Origin: Lingula anatina
Taxonomy: Eukaryota; Brachiopoda; Lingulata; Lingulida; Lingulidae
Reading direction: 5' to 3'
Length of the DNA: 64,000 nucleotides
NCBI RefSeq assembly: GCF_001039355.2
Contig: NW_019773792.1
Span: 389,265-453,264, forward strand
Every line of letters begins with the position of its first letter. The first letter of the stretch is position 1. Under the pieces are notes generated by a model, which had not been told where the DNA came from, did not search any database, and saw only the letters and a program-made list of their open reading frames with translations. Below are positions 23,101 through 34,903 of the stretch, in pieces. The translations under genes were made by a program, and so were the position numbers.

Positions 23101-24106
23101 AGTCTTACCAATACCCCCCATCCCGGTCAGGAGAATGAGTGGAACTTTATCTTTGACAGATTGCTGTATTCTGGTAACGATGTCATCACGTCCCTTCAGA
23201 TCTGTGTTTATTCTTGGTAACGCAGTGGATAGCAACTGACAAGGAGTTTCTGAAAAGAATGCTGAACATTTTATCGCATTTTAACCTTGGGGCAACCATA
23301 TTTAAAACTATTATATCTGAAAATATACAGCTTGGTTGTCCGTGACATGTTAATATTAGAGTACTAGTGTTATTAGAATACAGAATTAGTATCACTACAA
23401 ATGTTTAGGTCTGTGCTTTTATAAACGTGAATTAATGTTTTGATCGATTTATCTTTGTCTGTACGTGTACTTGTATTCGTATTTTTTATCCGTTTTTGGT
23501 TGTATGGATGTGAAATATTAAATATCAGTGCAGAAAATCACCTGAAGCATCCAGTGGCAGATACCGCAACATTTCGTAATCATCACTAGTAAACAATGTC
23601 GACAGAGACAGCAGGATAGCTTTCAGACCGGGGAACTGGGTCTGGAAGTGTGCGTCTGAGAGACCCTGTGTTCCATGAGCGTTCTTATTACGGTACTCCT
23701 TCACCCTGGCGATGTTGGCCTCTGTCGATGTGTCCGTGGCTGGAGGATTGTCCCAACTTGCGTGAGGATTCAGATTTGTGATATTTCGTAATAAAACTAC
23801 GGACAGGGTAATATCTAACTTCTGCAATGTCACAAGAGGGGCAGGGCTTGCAGGGGGATAGAGAATTTTCATTTGACTGGAATTCAAAATTTTTCTTCTT
23901 TGAAGTCTGATTAAGGTATGTCTCACTGTTTGGTCATTTAGTACACCAGATATGTCGCCATTACTTGATGGTCCGTACAGACCCGGGTATCGTAACTGTA
24001 ACTGGTTACTGAGAACATCTCGAAGTACAATGTTTGCACGATCCAGTAACAATTGCATGCGGAAATCGTTTTCTTTCTCTTTTCGTGGAATTGCCCAACT
24101 GGTCAT
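17154..24106 (-). CDS. HEPN-NB-ARC-TPR protein (STAND/NLR-type putative innate immune receptor), two coding exons
   Basis: Exon 1 is 24106-23542 (ATG preceded at once by a TTTTTGCAG acceptor, so an upstream non-coding exon is likely). Exon 2 is 23249-17154, with the phase-1 join restoring a Glu codon. Residues 1-188 resemble the DZIP3/hRUL138-type HEPN domain and carry the Rx4H RNase motif RNKNAH (139-144). Residues about 194-610 form an NB-ARC ATPase: Walker A GMGGIGKTS (231-239), Walker B LLILDNND (302-309), the CTSRE sensor, GHNPLAL, and an IHPLL His motif. From about residue 613 there are 26 complete 42-aa kinesin-light-chain-like TPRs, a partial one, an 806-N gap (17844-18649), then five more and a short tail ending at TGA 17156-17154. 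The frame does not carry through the gap as sized. Probable role: cytosolic ligand sensing by TPRs with nucleotide-driven oligomerisation. The ligand is unknown. Confidence 0.9.
17157..21980 (-). repeat. Tandem array of 126-bp units encoding 42-aa TPRs
   Basis: The consensus unit is ILGPKHPDTATSYNNIGSVL followed by QDMGEYKEALDYYKKCLAVREE. I count 26 complete units before the gap and five after it; the gap would hold about six more if its size is right. Units differ at few positions. One unit near 17580 is a codon shorter (CLAIKHKLG). The antisense strand carries long spurious open frames because of the repeat. Confidence 0.95.
17844..18649. other. Assembly gap (806 N) inside the TPR array
   Basis: A run of N. 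806 is not a multiple of three and the flanking TPR frames are not in register across it, so the N count is unlikely to be the true length. Confidence 0.98.
23542..24106 (-). CDS. DZIP3-like HEPN domain exon of the NB-ARC/TPR gene
   Basis: 188 codons from ATG 24106. A helical N-part (ANIVLRDVLSNQLQLRYPGL) is followed by LHPHASW-like NPHASW, the RNKNAH motif, and a GL-S-A-HF-T-FP segment. Rx4H is the catalytic signature of HEPN RNases. Whether cleavage occurs is unknown. The donor GTGATT lies after 23542. Confidence 0.8.
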
Positions 24107-24121
24107 TTTAGCAATCTGCAA

Positions 24122-25380
24122 AAATCACAAAATAGTTAACAAGGTTCATCAGGACATTTTAATGTTCTCAAATTTATTTGTTAAGGTAATATAAAATCAA
24201 ATAGGTCATCATGTATTATTCACACATTATAAGTGTTCAGTCTAACTGTAAGTGGTAAAAATTGTAGTATTATTCATTAGTGCTGTATGTGTCTGGTGTC
24301 CTTTCTCAATCTGTTCGGGATGCAAAGGTTTACGATATTTTGTATCATTGTTACGGTACAATGTATAATATCTGGCGGTGTAATAGCTGCTTATATCTTT
24401 TAGTTTTTCTTTCGCTGCCTTCTATAATTCGAACAGTTTCAGTCAATTAGGATAAAACTAATTGTGAAATGTCAATTAGGACAAAATAACTGTAAAATGC
24501 GTTTGATTGTAAACGAAAGCTCTAGCAATGAAACGCTTTCTTTCATTCTATTGAATAGAGATCGACCCAGCTATGTCCTCTGCGAGGAAAATGCTTGGCA
24601 ATCAAGTAAGCCCTAGTGACTCAACACCACACTGTCTATTAAGGAGGGAATTTAGGTTGGAGATTTTCTCTTAAAATAAAGGTCTAAGCTTTTTTATTCC
24701 TGTCATTTAATTCTAATTATGCTTAACATCTAATTATGCTTGAAACACAGAACCAACTTCATCGTGTTACGTAATATTGGGATTTTGGGGACAAAAAATA
24801 TTTTAAACACCTGATTTTCTCAGGCACCTGGACAGCTATAAACATGCTGTTAATGGTATTATAACACTTGAACGAAGTACTACAGAAGGGAGTCAGGGAT
24901 TTTTATTAAGAGACTTATTGTTGATTGTATGTATAAAAACGTGAAATTACATCAAAATATTTATGGTTTTTCACTTTCAAAGTCAGTAAATTGAAAAAGA
25001 GAGGATCAATCAAAAAATCTTAAAGAGTACTTGTAGTGCATACATTTCTTAAAACGAGCAAAAACCATTTCAGGGAGGTTAATTGTCCAAAATAGCAAAT
25101 TATATTGTTGACAGCTTTACCTGTTATCTTACTGACGATCGCAAAAATGGGTACTCTATTGCAAGTTGAAATTAACTTGTTTGCATGCATTTGAGTGTCA
25201 GAAAATCTTATTTTTTGTATCAATCTCACCTCCTGTTGATAAATTCAAGGGGTTACCGCTAGCACTGCCAGAAAGATTGACAGGCAATCAAGTAAGCCCT
25301 AATGGCTCAACCAATCAGTGGCCACGTCAATTGACCTCGGTGCAAGTGTTATATTAGGGATGCGATCTAGGATGTGCACA
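24122..25380. other. Upstream region of the NLR-type gene
   Basis: No gene recognised. A direct repeat of about 19 bp (GGCAATCAAGTAAGCCCTA) occurs at 24597 and 25283, about 690 bp apart. It may be the trace of an element or a duplication. Confidence 0.35.
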
Positions 25381-25383
25381 CAA

Positions 25384-25559
25384 TGGCATCATCGCAGGCG
25401 GTCTTGTCTACATTCGCCGAGCGAAAAATGGTTCGGAAACACGATCGTGTTACAGGACGCCGATCGGACCATCAACAACAAGAAATAGAAGCAACAAGGC
25501 AGGGCTTGGAAGAGGAAATGTGTAAAGTTGTGCTTGTTAGAAATTGGGATAATTGTTGA
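25384..25559 (+). CDS. Unrecognised short ORF (58 codons), possibly a first exon or transposon fragment
   Basis: ATG at 25384 opens MASSQAVLSTFAERKMVRKH, a basic and Gln/Glu-rich peptide ending at TGA near 25559. I do not recognise it. No downstream donor was identified. It lies about 1.2 kb before the PIN-like relic on the same strand, so it may be part of the same decayed unit. Confidence 0.2.
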
Positions 25560-25989
25560 AGAAAAAACACCATGTCTGCCTTGTAAGTGCATACATGCAT
25601 CCAGAACTGTACATCGCGGTATACCAGCATTTAGGTTGAAAATGCTAGGGTTTATTCTCCAGCAAAAATCTCATAGCCGAAATGAATAATTCTGAAAAAT
25701 TCAAAATACTATAAATACTACATCTCTTAACATTACGTTATTTCAACTTACTATAATTTGATAAACTTGCGCTTCGATGCTAGACCAGATGGCCCAAGTT
25801 GAAGTTGCATAGATCCATAAAATCTGACGACTGTATAGAGCTGCTGTCGAAGATTGATCGATAGTTTGACGGTTGCTGTCACAGGTAGCAAGCAGCGTAA
25901 TGTTTCTCTTTTTTTTCGTATCTCAAAATGTTAAGGAAAAGATCGAAAGTACATCTATAGCAACAAGCAATTCAAGGGAAAACTCATGC

Positions 25990-26330
25990 GAGGCAATTTA
26001 ACTGTGACCTTGAAATTGACCTTTGACTTACTTTTCAACATGAACTGATCTTTGCAAATTTTCATTCCGTTTTATCTCCAAAACTTACAGAGATTGGTGC
26101 ATAGTTACTTTTGAACTTATATAGGAAATAATATACTGGCAATCTAAATGTGACCTTTAAATTGACCTTTGACCTACTTTTCATCATGAATTGAACTTTG
26201 CAACTTTTTCAGTGCTTATACTTTCAAAACTGGCAAAGATATGCACATAATTACTATTAAATTTGAATAGGAAGTCATATATTGGCTATCTAACCGTGAC
26301 CTTGAAATTGACCTTTACCTACTTTTTATG
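25990..26330. repeat. Three tandem units of about 145 bp rich in TGACCTTGAAATTGACC
   Basis: Units begin near 25993, 26141 and 26286, each containing GTGACCTTGAAATTGACC and CATGAACTGA-type blocks. A related single unit is at 29399-29535. Probably a dispersed repeat family. Confidence 0.7.
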
Positions 26331-26412
26331 AATGGTAAAAAGATTTTGTCTTACAATTTTAATCAAAATCGCTAGGGCAGAAATATGAAATATGAAATAT
26401 GAGAGAGCGTCC

Positions 26413-26744
26413 TTAAAGGGATAATAACTCTTCGCTTTGGACAAAAAATGAATTTTCCTGGAGTAAACAACACTTTTCCCATACTAACCAATGGTTAATG
26501 AATCCATTTTTACATTCAAAGTTAGTACCTGTTTTTTATAAAAAGTTTGTTTTTTGTTTTAATCTATTAAGATATTATAACAGAGAATAGCCATCAGTGG
26601 AGGTCACGTGGTCTAAAGACAAGCTCAGATATCAGAATAATAGCTATAACTGCCGTTTTTGTGGTATATCATATTTCTATGAGTTGTTCACAATGTTTTT
26701 ATTGTGAAATATAGATCTCATGTGAAGAGTTATTATCCTTTTAA
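26413..26744. mobile_element. MITE with TIR AAAGGGATAATAACTCTTC
   Basis: About 330 bp bounded by TTAAAGGGATAATAACTCTT and its imperfect reverse complement at 26724-26744. Another copy, inverted and containing an assembly gap, is at 42011-42753. Non-coding. Confidence 0.7.
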
Positions 26745-26779
26745 GGAAACAGCTTAATTGGGCAAAAAAAGGAAAAAGC

Positions 26780-28564
26780 ACTACCACTAAATGTTCAACA
26801 AATAATACCAATCCCTTTAGCTTTATGTGGAGAAGATGGATCCCCCTATGGAGAAGATGGACCCCCTATAAAAGAAATAAGTCTTTATCAAGACATTTTT
26901 TTTCAATCAAATTACCCACAAGCTTTTAATACAGGGTTCCCTAAAGAAATTGCCTATACTAACATAGTTATTGATGCAATGTTTCAGGTAATAGCACCAC
27001 CATTACCATTACTTTCAAACAATATGCACAATATGCACAATCTGTTTACAATAGGAATATCTGGGGTAGCGCTAACACTCACCAATTTAGCCAAATGCTA
27101 AAATTGGCTTAAATTGGCTAAAGAAAAAGGGCTTGATTTGATGTTTTAGCCAAATTATAACCATTTTGATAACAAATTGACAAAAATGTGGTGATTTGGC
27201 TAAGTGAAAAAAATTGCTAGCGCTACCCCAGAATATACTTAAATTATTTAAAGTCAAAGATATTGTGGAAATTCATGTTGTTTTCGATAAACCAGTGAAC
27301 AAAATTAAATATTATCCTAAACAAGTTGAACATGATAGGAGAGATCAGGGTTGCTTAGGATTAAATGTGGAAGAAATTACTCATGAAACCTCTTTACCAG
27401 CAGTCTGGCATGATTTTTTAAGCAATATCTTGATCTAACAAGGGTAAACTAATAGCCTACCTTGGTGATACCTTATTGCAGTTTCACTGTGAACAGTCAC
27501 ACTGAGATATAGGAGTACTAGGTTGTGTGTAGCTGGTAGTTATAATGACGTATGCAAGTTAGCTGTCAGTGGTTCTGTTAGGGAGGATGCTTTACTTAGT
27601 TCAAATCATGAAGAAGGGGACAGTTTAGTCTGGCTTAATTCACAGTCTGAATAGTTCAGAAAATAATATGATAATCATATCACCAGATACTGATGTACTA
27701 AAAATAGGGCTTGGTTTGTATGATAGCAGAGAGTACCTAGGTCAAAACATTTTGATAAAATTAAGTTGTAAGTTGTATGAGGAAATTTATGTTAATGTTA
27801 ATAGGTTGCATGGTCACATAGTTAATGATCCCGACTTGAGTAGGTTAGATAGGTCAAAGGTGGGTGAAATTATGCAGGTTTTGTTTGTATGTTCTGGGTG
27901 TGATTATGTTTCGTTTTTTTTAGGGGATTTGGTAAAAAAAAAACAATCTACTCTGTATTTTATAGGTATGCTGACTTTATATCTGGAAAAATATCTGTAG
28001 GAACTCTTGATGAAGTAGGTGCAAGGAACTACAGAAGTGGACTATTAGCTTTTTACCATTTGTTAGGTTGTCTTTATTTTAGGAAATGCTGCACAGGATA
28101 ATTTTAATTTCTTAATGAAAGGGTGTATAGTTGTAGGAAGGTAGACCACATGTGGCAACCGTTGTTGGAAGTTGTGTATGTGAAGGGGAGTGTTTAAATA
28201 GCTTAGATAATTTATGTAGTGAAGAAATTATAAAAGAAAACAGGGATAGTGAAAATAGTTGTAGTGAAGCAGAACTTAAAAAGCAATTCGAACACGCAAA
28301 CATAAAGAGCTAGGCATGCTTTATTGTTGACAGAATTTTGAATTGCNCTATAGTGTATGTTCTGGGTGTGATTATGTTTCGTTTTTTAGGGGATTTGGTA
28401 AAAAAACAATCTACTCTGTATTTTATAGGTATGCTGACTTTATATCCGGAAAAATTGCTGTAGGAACTCTTGATGAAGTAGGTGCAGGGAACTACAGAAG
28501 TGGACTATTAGCTTTTTACCATTTGTTAGGTTGTCTTTATTTTAGGAAATGCTGCACAGGATAA
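26780..28564 (+). pseudogene. Broken gene for a PIN/FEN-like nuclease-fold protein of the transposon-associated type
   Basis: Reading-frame pieces on the plus strand: about 26780-27060 (GEDGS, VIDAMFQ), 27236-27438 (VEIHVVFDKPVNKIKYYPKQ, then VEHDRRD), 27668-28000 (IISPDTDVLKIGLGLYDS, then SGCDYVSFF) and again at 28352-28564. The order VIDAM, vFD...K...R.rR, SPDTDVL, HG, SGCD..sFFG.GKK matches a widespread metazoan PIN-like protein family often linked to mobile elements. It is broken by a 171-bp MITE (27061-27231), stops, frameshifts in T-runs and an assembly duplication. The C-terminal piece reads best in the right copy (GFGKKTIYSVFYRYADFISG). Family assignment is by pattern only. Confidence 0.5.
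27061..27231. mobile_element. 171-bp MITE inserted in the PIN-like gene, with AATAT target-site duplication
   Basis: The ends are CTGGGGTAGCGCTA and its reverse complement TAGCGCTACCCCAG. AATAT is duplicated at 27056-27060 and 27232-27236. The interior repeats TTAGCCAAAT-type words and is non-coding. Confidence 0.85.
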
Positions 28565-28807
28565 TTTTAATTTCTTAATGAAAGGGTGTATAGTTGTAGG
28601 AAGGTAGACCACATGTGGCAACCATTGTTGGAAGTTGTGTATGTGATGGGGAGTGTTTAAATAGCTTAGATAATTTATGTAGTGAAGAAATTATAAAAGA
28701 AAACGGTGATAGTGAAAATAGTTGTAGTGAAGCAGAACTTTAAAAGCAATTCGAACACGCAAACATAAATAGCTAGGCATGCTTTATTGTTGACAGAATT
28801 TTGAATG
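27886..28807. repeat. Near-identical 455-bp direct duplication joined at a single N (28347), probable assembly artefact
   Basis: 27886-28346 and 28352-28807 match almost base for base, differing mainly in homopolymer length and a few substitutions. The join is marked by an N. Unmerged allelic or overlapping contig ends are the simplest reading. Confidence 0.8.
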
Positions 28808-29135
28808 GCTACAGAATTTGAATGCTTTGGGTTGCACACTTTTAGATTGATATGTCAGTAATAAATGATCCAATCTTGATGTCAAAGCTGATTTCCTTAA
28901 AATTTCAGTGGATGTGTCCACATAATTATTTTGGTTTAGAGAATATGAATGCTTTGGGTTGCACACTTTTATATTGAAATATCAATAATAGATGATTCAA
29001 TCTAGGTGACAATCTTTGATCATAGGCTTTGATTTGATTTTATTATATTCATATTTCATTAGGTGTTTCTACAGAATTATTTTGGGTTTGAAAATTTGTT
29101 GCTTTGGGTTGCACACTTTTACAAAGATATATATT
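28805..29135. repeat. Three loosely tandem units containing GCTTTGGGTTGCACACTTTT
   Basis: The 20-mer recurs at about 28824, 28950 and 29100 with similar flanks (GAATTTGAAT, GAATATGAAT). Spacing is roughly 130-150 bp. Confidence 0.65.
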
Positions 29136-29539
29136 CAACAACAAAATTGTATATATTCTTAATGGGGCAAGTCGAAATTTCTTTAAAAAATGAACGACAT
29201 TTTATCAAAATCAAATGGACTAGGTACTTGTTTTTTTCAATGAAAAATCACAGACAATAGTGAATTTTACACATACTGTATTTTTTAATTAATATTTTTT
29301 AATTGTAATTTTCTCATTGAGTGGTACAACAAAAATAAGAGTGCCTTATTACAGTTTTATTCTTTATAATAAAGACACAAATCCTACATGGAAAAATATT
29401 TTTTAACTGAACTTTGCAAATTTTCTATCCCTTATATCTCGAAAACTGGCAGAGATACGCCCATAGTTACTATTGAACTTGTATAGGAGGTCATATTCTG
29501 GCAATCTCACTGAGACCTTGAAGTTGATCTTTGGGTGCT

Positions 29540-29760
29540 TTCCCAGAGATTTAGATCGATCTAAAGATTAAGATTTAGATTGACCTAACTCCCTGGGGGT
29601 TCACGCTAAATTGCATTCAGCCGAGCGGGCACCATAGTTAATTACCCCCTTACAGCTTTAAGTAGGCGGGACAGACGCTTAAGCCGGCCAAGCTGACAGT
29701 AATCTAGTGAGACTCCCCACAGGGATAGATCGATCTAAAAAACCTATGGAAATGGGGTGT
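29540..29760. mobile_element. MITE-like repeat with TTAGATCGATCTA ends
   Basis: TTTAGATCGATCTA at the left and ATAGATCGATCTA at the right bound about 200 bp containing AATTACCCCCTTACAGCTTT. A diverged, inverted relative lies at 53758-54005 in STAM intron 3, with ATTTAGATCGATCTA and AAGCTATAAGGGGGTAATTA. Confidence 0.6.
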
Positions 29761-29864
29761 TTGATTTACTTTTCACCATGATCTAAACTTCTCAATTTTT
29801 CAATGAATGCTATTATTTGTCAAGGGTAGAGTTACACACTATTTATAGAACTTTCTTAATTGTC

Positions 29865-30878
29865 GGAGTAAAATAAAGATTTTATTATTACAGGTGTTTA
29901 ATCAGTTGAATTTTATTTAGATAAGACAGATTACTAATGTGCTATTTATATTTTTCAGTAAATGAAAAAAGAGACAGGAAGTGAGAGGTCTTCAACAACT
30001 TTAATAAAACTCTTAAGTCTTAACCTAACCACACCTTACCAGCTGACTGCCCACATACCTTGTATAAACTATGGATTCTGCTATGGTCTGACAGCCAAGG
30101 TATGAAATACAGTCAGTAGTACAGAAATTGCATATATGTAAAGGTGGATGATTAAGAAAGTAGTTTTAATGAGGAAAGTTGCTTTGGAATATAAAACCTT
30201 TGAAACATTCAAATGTGAATTTGTGTGAAATAATTTTTAAAATTAGCTTTGTTTCATTTTTCAGATAACAGCATTGCAAGGGCCACATACTGATCAAAAG
30301 GACATACAAGGAATGCATACTGTTTGCTGTTAAGAAGAGACAAGAGATGGACATTTTATGTATTTTTTTTTNGGAGTAAAATAAAGATTTTATTATTACA
30401 GGTGTTTAATCAGTTGAATTTTATTTAGATAAGACAGATTACTAATGTGCTATTTATATTTTTCAGTAAATGAAAAAAGAGACAGGAAGTGAGAGGTCTT
30501 CAACAACTTTAATAAAACTCTTAAGTCTTAACCTAACCACACCTTACCAGCTGACTGCCCACATACCTTGTATAAACTATGGATTCTGCTATGGTCTGAC
30601 AGCCAAGGTATGAAATACAGCCCGTAGTATAGAAATTGCATATATGTAAAGGTGGATGATTAAGAAAGTAGTTTTAATGAGGAAAGTTGCTTTGGAATAT
30701 AAAACCTTTGAAACATTCAAATGTGAATTTGTGTGAAATAATTTTTAAAATTAGCTTTGTTTCATTTTTCAGATAACAGCATTGCAAGGGCCACATACTG
30801 ATCAAAAGGACATACAAGGAATGCATACTATTTGCTGTTAAGAAGAGACAAGAGATGGACATTTTATGTATTTTTTTT
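29865..30878. repeat. Near-identical 505-bp direct duplication joined at a single N (30372), probable assembly artefact
   Basis: 29865-30371 and 30373-30878 differ at only a handful of positions (for example CAGTCAGTAG versus CAGCCCGTAG). Both end in a poly-T tract. The single N marks the join. Confidence 0.8.
29962..30333 (+). CDS. Possible small two-exon gene fragment (68 codons), unrecognised
   Basis: ATG 29962 opens 46 codons (MKKETGSERSSTTLIK, later PCINYGFCYGLTAK) to a GTATGA donor after 30099. A TTTTTCAG acceptor at 30257-30264 begins ITALQGPHTDQKDIQG and ends TAA at 30331-30333. Phase 0 joins to 68 aa. The duplicate contig copy repeats it at 30470-30840 with one change in the last codons. 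No family is recognised and the splice model is visual only. Confidence 0.2.
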
Positions 30879-30879
30879 G

Positions 30880-31455
30880 TGTGTGTCTGTTGTTTAATTT
30901 CAAATGGTTGAATGTCTCATGTGCCTAGATGTTACTGTACAATTATATATTTAGCTTGGGGTATTTTATATGCTAAAATTATGTCTGCATATATTAGTGT
31001 ATTGCCATTGTCTGGTGGCAGCGTGGATTTTTTGCTTTTTTATTGCCAAAGATAAATCCTGATTTAAATAGAGATGGAAAGTGACATCAGTGCAATTTAA
31101 ATTCAACTGATTAAAAATTATTTAATACTAGCATCTCATCTGCTGAAAACATCAAGGTTATTGTAATGTTACTGTAGAATTAAAATAGTATTTAGCTGCT
31201 GTAAAATTAAAATAGTCTTTAGCTGAGGGGCACACTCCCGTCTAGACAGATAAATTTTAACTAGAAAAACTTGATTTAAGATACATCTGCTAGAAGCTAC
31301 TATTATGATATGATTTTTAAAAAATTTAAATTTAAATTAAATGTTGAAATTGGTACAAGCATTTAAGAAGTGGTTGCATGCCTGAAATGTGCAATAAATT
31401 CTTTTGTTTTATGGGCATAATGGTCTAAATGCCCATTTTATTGCTAATAAATTAC

Positions 31456-31500
<45 letters not shown>

Positions 31501-32439
31501 GTGCATAGTTGTTTTTTCTTTCATTTGTCACTCCATACAAGTCTCACTGAGGCAAATACCAATTTGGCATAGATTTTCTTAAATAAAAATACACTTGCCA
31601 TAATTGTTAAAAAGTTGACATAAGACAAAATAAGTTATAAGTAATTAATAAGTAATAATGATAAGTAATATCGGAGTTTTTTTTTCATTTTTCATTATTA
31701 TTTTTTATACAAACATCGTATATGTTTCTTGTCTTTCATATGTATTCTCAAAACAAGAAGTACATTTTAACTATCAGTTGCTCTTGTCTTGATAAACAAA
31801 TAACACTGACATCTGACGGCTAGTATCACGATGCCAGTTTTCCGACTGGTAAAAAAGTTGCCAGGTTAGATTTTAATGAAACTTGATAGTCAATTTTCTC
31901 ATGCGAAAAGCCACCTTCCATTGACGTGAATAAGTTGCACAGTTTCTGTGACATGAGATATCTAAAAATGTTAGTGTTGCTATGGCCAAAAAGTGACCAG
32001 TTGGCTGACTTCGTCGAGATCTACCTCATTCATTGCTTCTTACTTCTAGGTAAATCACACACGATAATACACATAATAAACTCTGCTACCATGTCTTAAT
32101 TTTCACCAGGTACTTATGAAGGGAACAAAGTGCAATTCTTGAACTTCCGCGAAGGTTACGCAATTTACAAAATTTCAACCGCGACTTCATCTCAGAGCAC
32201 GCGCTCCGTTCTGAATATCTTCCTACGCGCAGCCAGTGTATGACTGGTAAAAAAAGTCGAAAACTCTAAAAGTCAAAAAGTCGAAAAAGTCTAAAAGTCG
32301 CAAACTCTAAAAGTCGAAAAGTCGAAATATCCAATAGGGGCCACCATAGTGAACAGATGAATTCAACTGTCTTCAGTGTGATGATAATCCAGGACACACA
32401 CGTTCATTTCTACTGAAAACAGATAATAAATCATCAATA

Positions 32440-32474
<35 letters not shown>

Positions 32475-32640
32475 AGTTACAACACAGACATAACACAGTG
32501 ATCAAAATATATTATTATATTATAATAAACATACAGCACCAATAAAGACATAGACAGTAATCAGAATACATGCATGCAGACACATTCAATGTCACAACAA
32601 ACAATGCATGAACAGGCATCAGAATTTATACATGAAATTT
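30880..32640. other. Gene-free AT-rich stretch
   Basis: No gene recognised. It contains an (AT)n run at 31459-31497, an AAAAGTCGAAAACTCTAAAAG word repeat at about 32250-32325, and an (AT)n run at 32442-32471. The segment 32350-32440 recurs at about 37520-37610. Confidence 0.5.
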
Positions 32641-32649
32641 TGTTTATAT

Positions 32650-34865
32650 CAAGATTTTTGCTGAGCACACCCCCGCCCCTAAACAGTTTATATTAACCCT
32701 TGTTACTTTGAATATGTATAAAACTGAGTGGGATCTAATTCACCTTTTTCCAAAATGATAATTTCTCAGCTAAAACATATAGCGGCAATGTTCACAATGG
32801 GATTGAAGAGAATCAACAGTGTAGCAATATCGTTGTTGAACTGACCTGTGCTGATGATGTGAGGCTGAGATGAGTTCAGCAGAATACATATAGACTCATT
32901 TAATGTCACAGCAGACAATGCACAAGCATCAGAATGTATACATTAAATTTTGTCTATATCAAAAATTTTGCTAAGCGCACAACTCCCTCCCACCCCCACC
33001 CAAATCTCAACAGTTCACATTAACCCTTTAAAGTCATCTTGAGCATATCTAAAACTGAGTATGCATGATATAATGACAGAATATTACAGATATAAAGAGA
33101 CTTTCCTCCTGGTCATGTATGTGTTATGTTATTTTTTATTAGTTTTAAAATAATGGATAAGCTGAACACTTCTCTGTTTTAACAAAATGTCAAATTTTTC
33201 TGTTCTTGTATTTTAAAAATAATACAACTTTCAAAATTGGCATAGAATTATTGTGTTTAGTTTTTTAAAATCAATTTTGAAGTTCTTTGAGCTTTTTTAA
33301 TACTAAATTCTCTATCTCTCTTACCACACCCTCTCACAAACAAGTTCTCTCTGTCACTCCCCCTTCTCTCTATCTCTATAACAAACACACACACTAACTC
33401 TTTCTCTCTTTCTCTCTCACACACACACACAGACAGAAAGAAAAGAAACATACCAAGACATCAAGATTGAACACACACACACTAACTCTTTCTTTCTTTC
33501 TCACACACACACACACACTAGAAACACACTAAGACTTCATTGAGATTTAATGAAGACTTCAGCTTCACTGTAAGGTGCTGCCGCCAAGTGGATAAAGCAA
33601 GCACTACATTGTAAAATGCAGCAATATGGGAAGAGCATCCCCAAGTAGTAAAGTATCATATCTTGAAATAGAAAATATGTAACAAACCAAAGAAAAATGA
33701 ACAAATTGATTTGTATAATTCATTCAAAATAATTGTGCACACGACTTTGTTCAAATAAAGATTTTTGCTGAGCACACCCTCGCCCCCAACAGTTTAATTA
33801 AATTAACCCTTGTCACCTTGAATATATATAAAACTGAGTGGGATCTAATTCACCTTTTTCCAAAATGATAATTTCTCAGGTAAAACATATAGTGGCAATG
33901 TTCACAATGGAATTGAAGAGAATCACCAGTGAAGCAATATCATTGTTGCACTTACCTGTGCTGATGATGTGAGGCTGAGATGAGTTCAGCTAATCAGAAT
34001 ACATACAGACCCATTTAATGTCACAACAGACAATGCATAAGCATCAGAATGTATACATTAAATTTTGTCTATATCAAAATTTTTGCTAAGCGCACAACTC
34101 CCTCCCACACCCACCCAAATCTCAACAGTTCACATTAACCCTTTACAGTCATCTTGAGCATATCTAAAACTGAGTATGCATGATTTAATGACAGAATATT
34201 ACAGATATAAAGAGATTATTCTCCTGATCATGTACTCTGAAGTGCCAAATAAATGTGCCTACTGGAATAACAGTGCCCCCCCGGAAAACTTTCCAAAATT
34301 ATTAACAGTGCCTAGCAGAATAACTGTGCCCCTTGGAAAAATTCCTGATATTTAATAACAGTGCCTAGCAGAATAACTGTGCCCCCTGGAAAAATTCCCG
34401 ATATTTAATAATAGTGCCTAGTGCCCCCATAAAATTTTATCAAATTTAATAATTTCCGGAAAATTTTTTCAATCCAGGTGCAATTTGGTACATTTTAAGG
34501 TATTTAGAACTGATTTTTTTTACATTTTATGTGGCAATGACTTCTCTTGTTTTAGATGTTTTGAAAAATAAATTCAGTAATGACATAAAGGTTTAGACAA
34601 AATTTATTTTCCAGTCTGTGCATCTACTCAGTTTAATCCTTTACAGTTTACTGATCTCACAGTTATCTTAGGCATACTTTACCCTTCTGTTGGGGTGCCT
34701 CAAATAAAAGGAGCACACCAACTGTCCAAAATATGTTTCTTTAGGGTTTGTGCCAAAACCTGAAATTTTTATACAGGCAGAGAGGTGTTCCTTCTCCAGC
34801 CTGTTTCTTAGACCACACCCTCCCACAAACAAGCTCTCTCTCTTTCCCCACTCTCTCTATCTCTC

Positions 34866-34903
<38 letters not shown>

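Noticed and set aside
30166-30862. Two identical 62-codon minus-strand ORFs at 30166 and 30674
   Set aside because: Identity results from the duplicated contig ends joined at N 30372; no coding features are seen.
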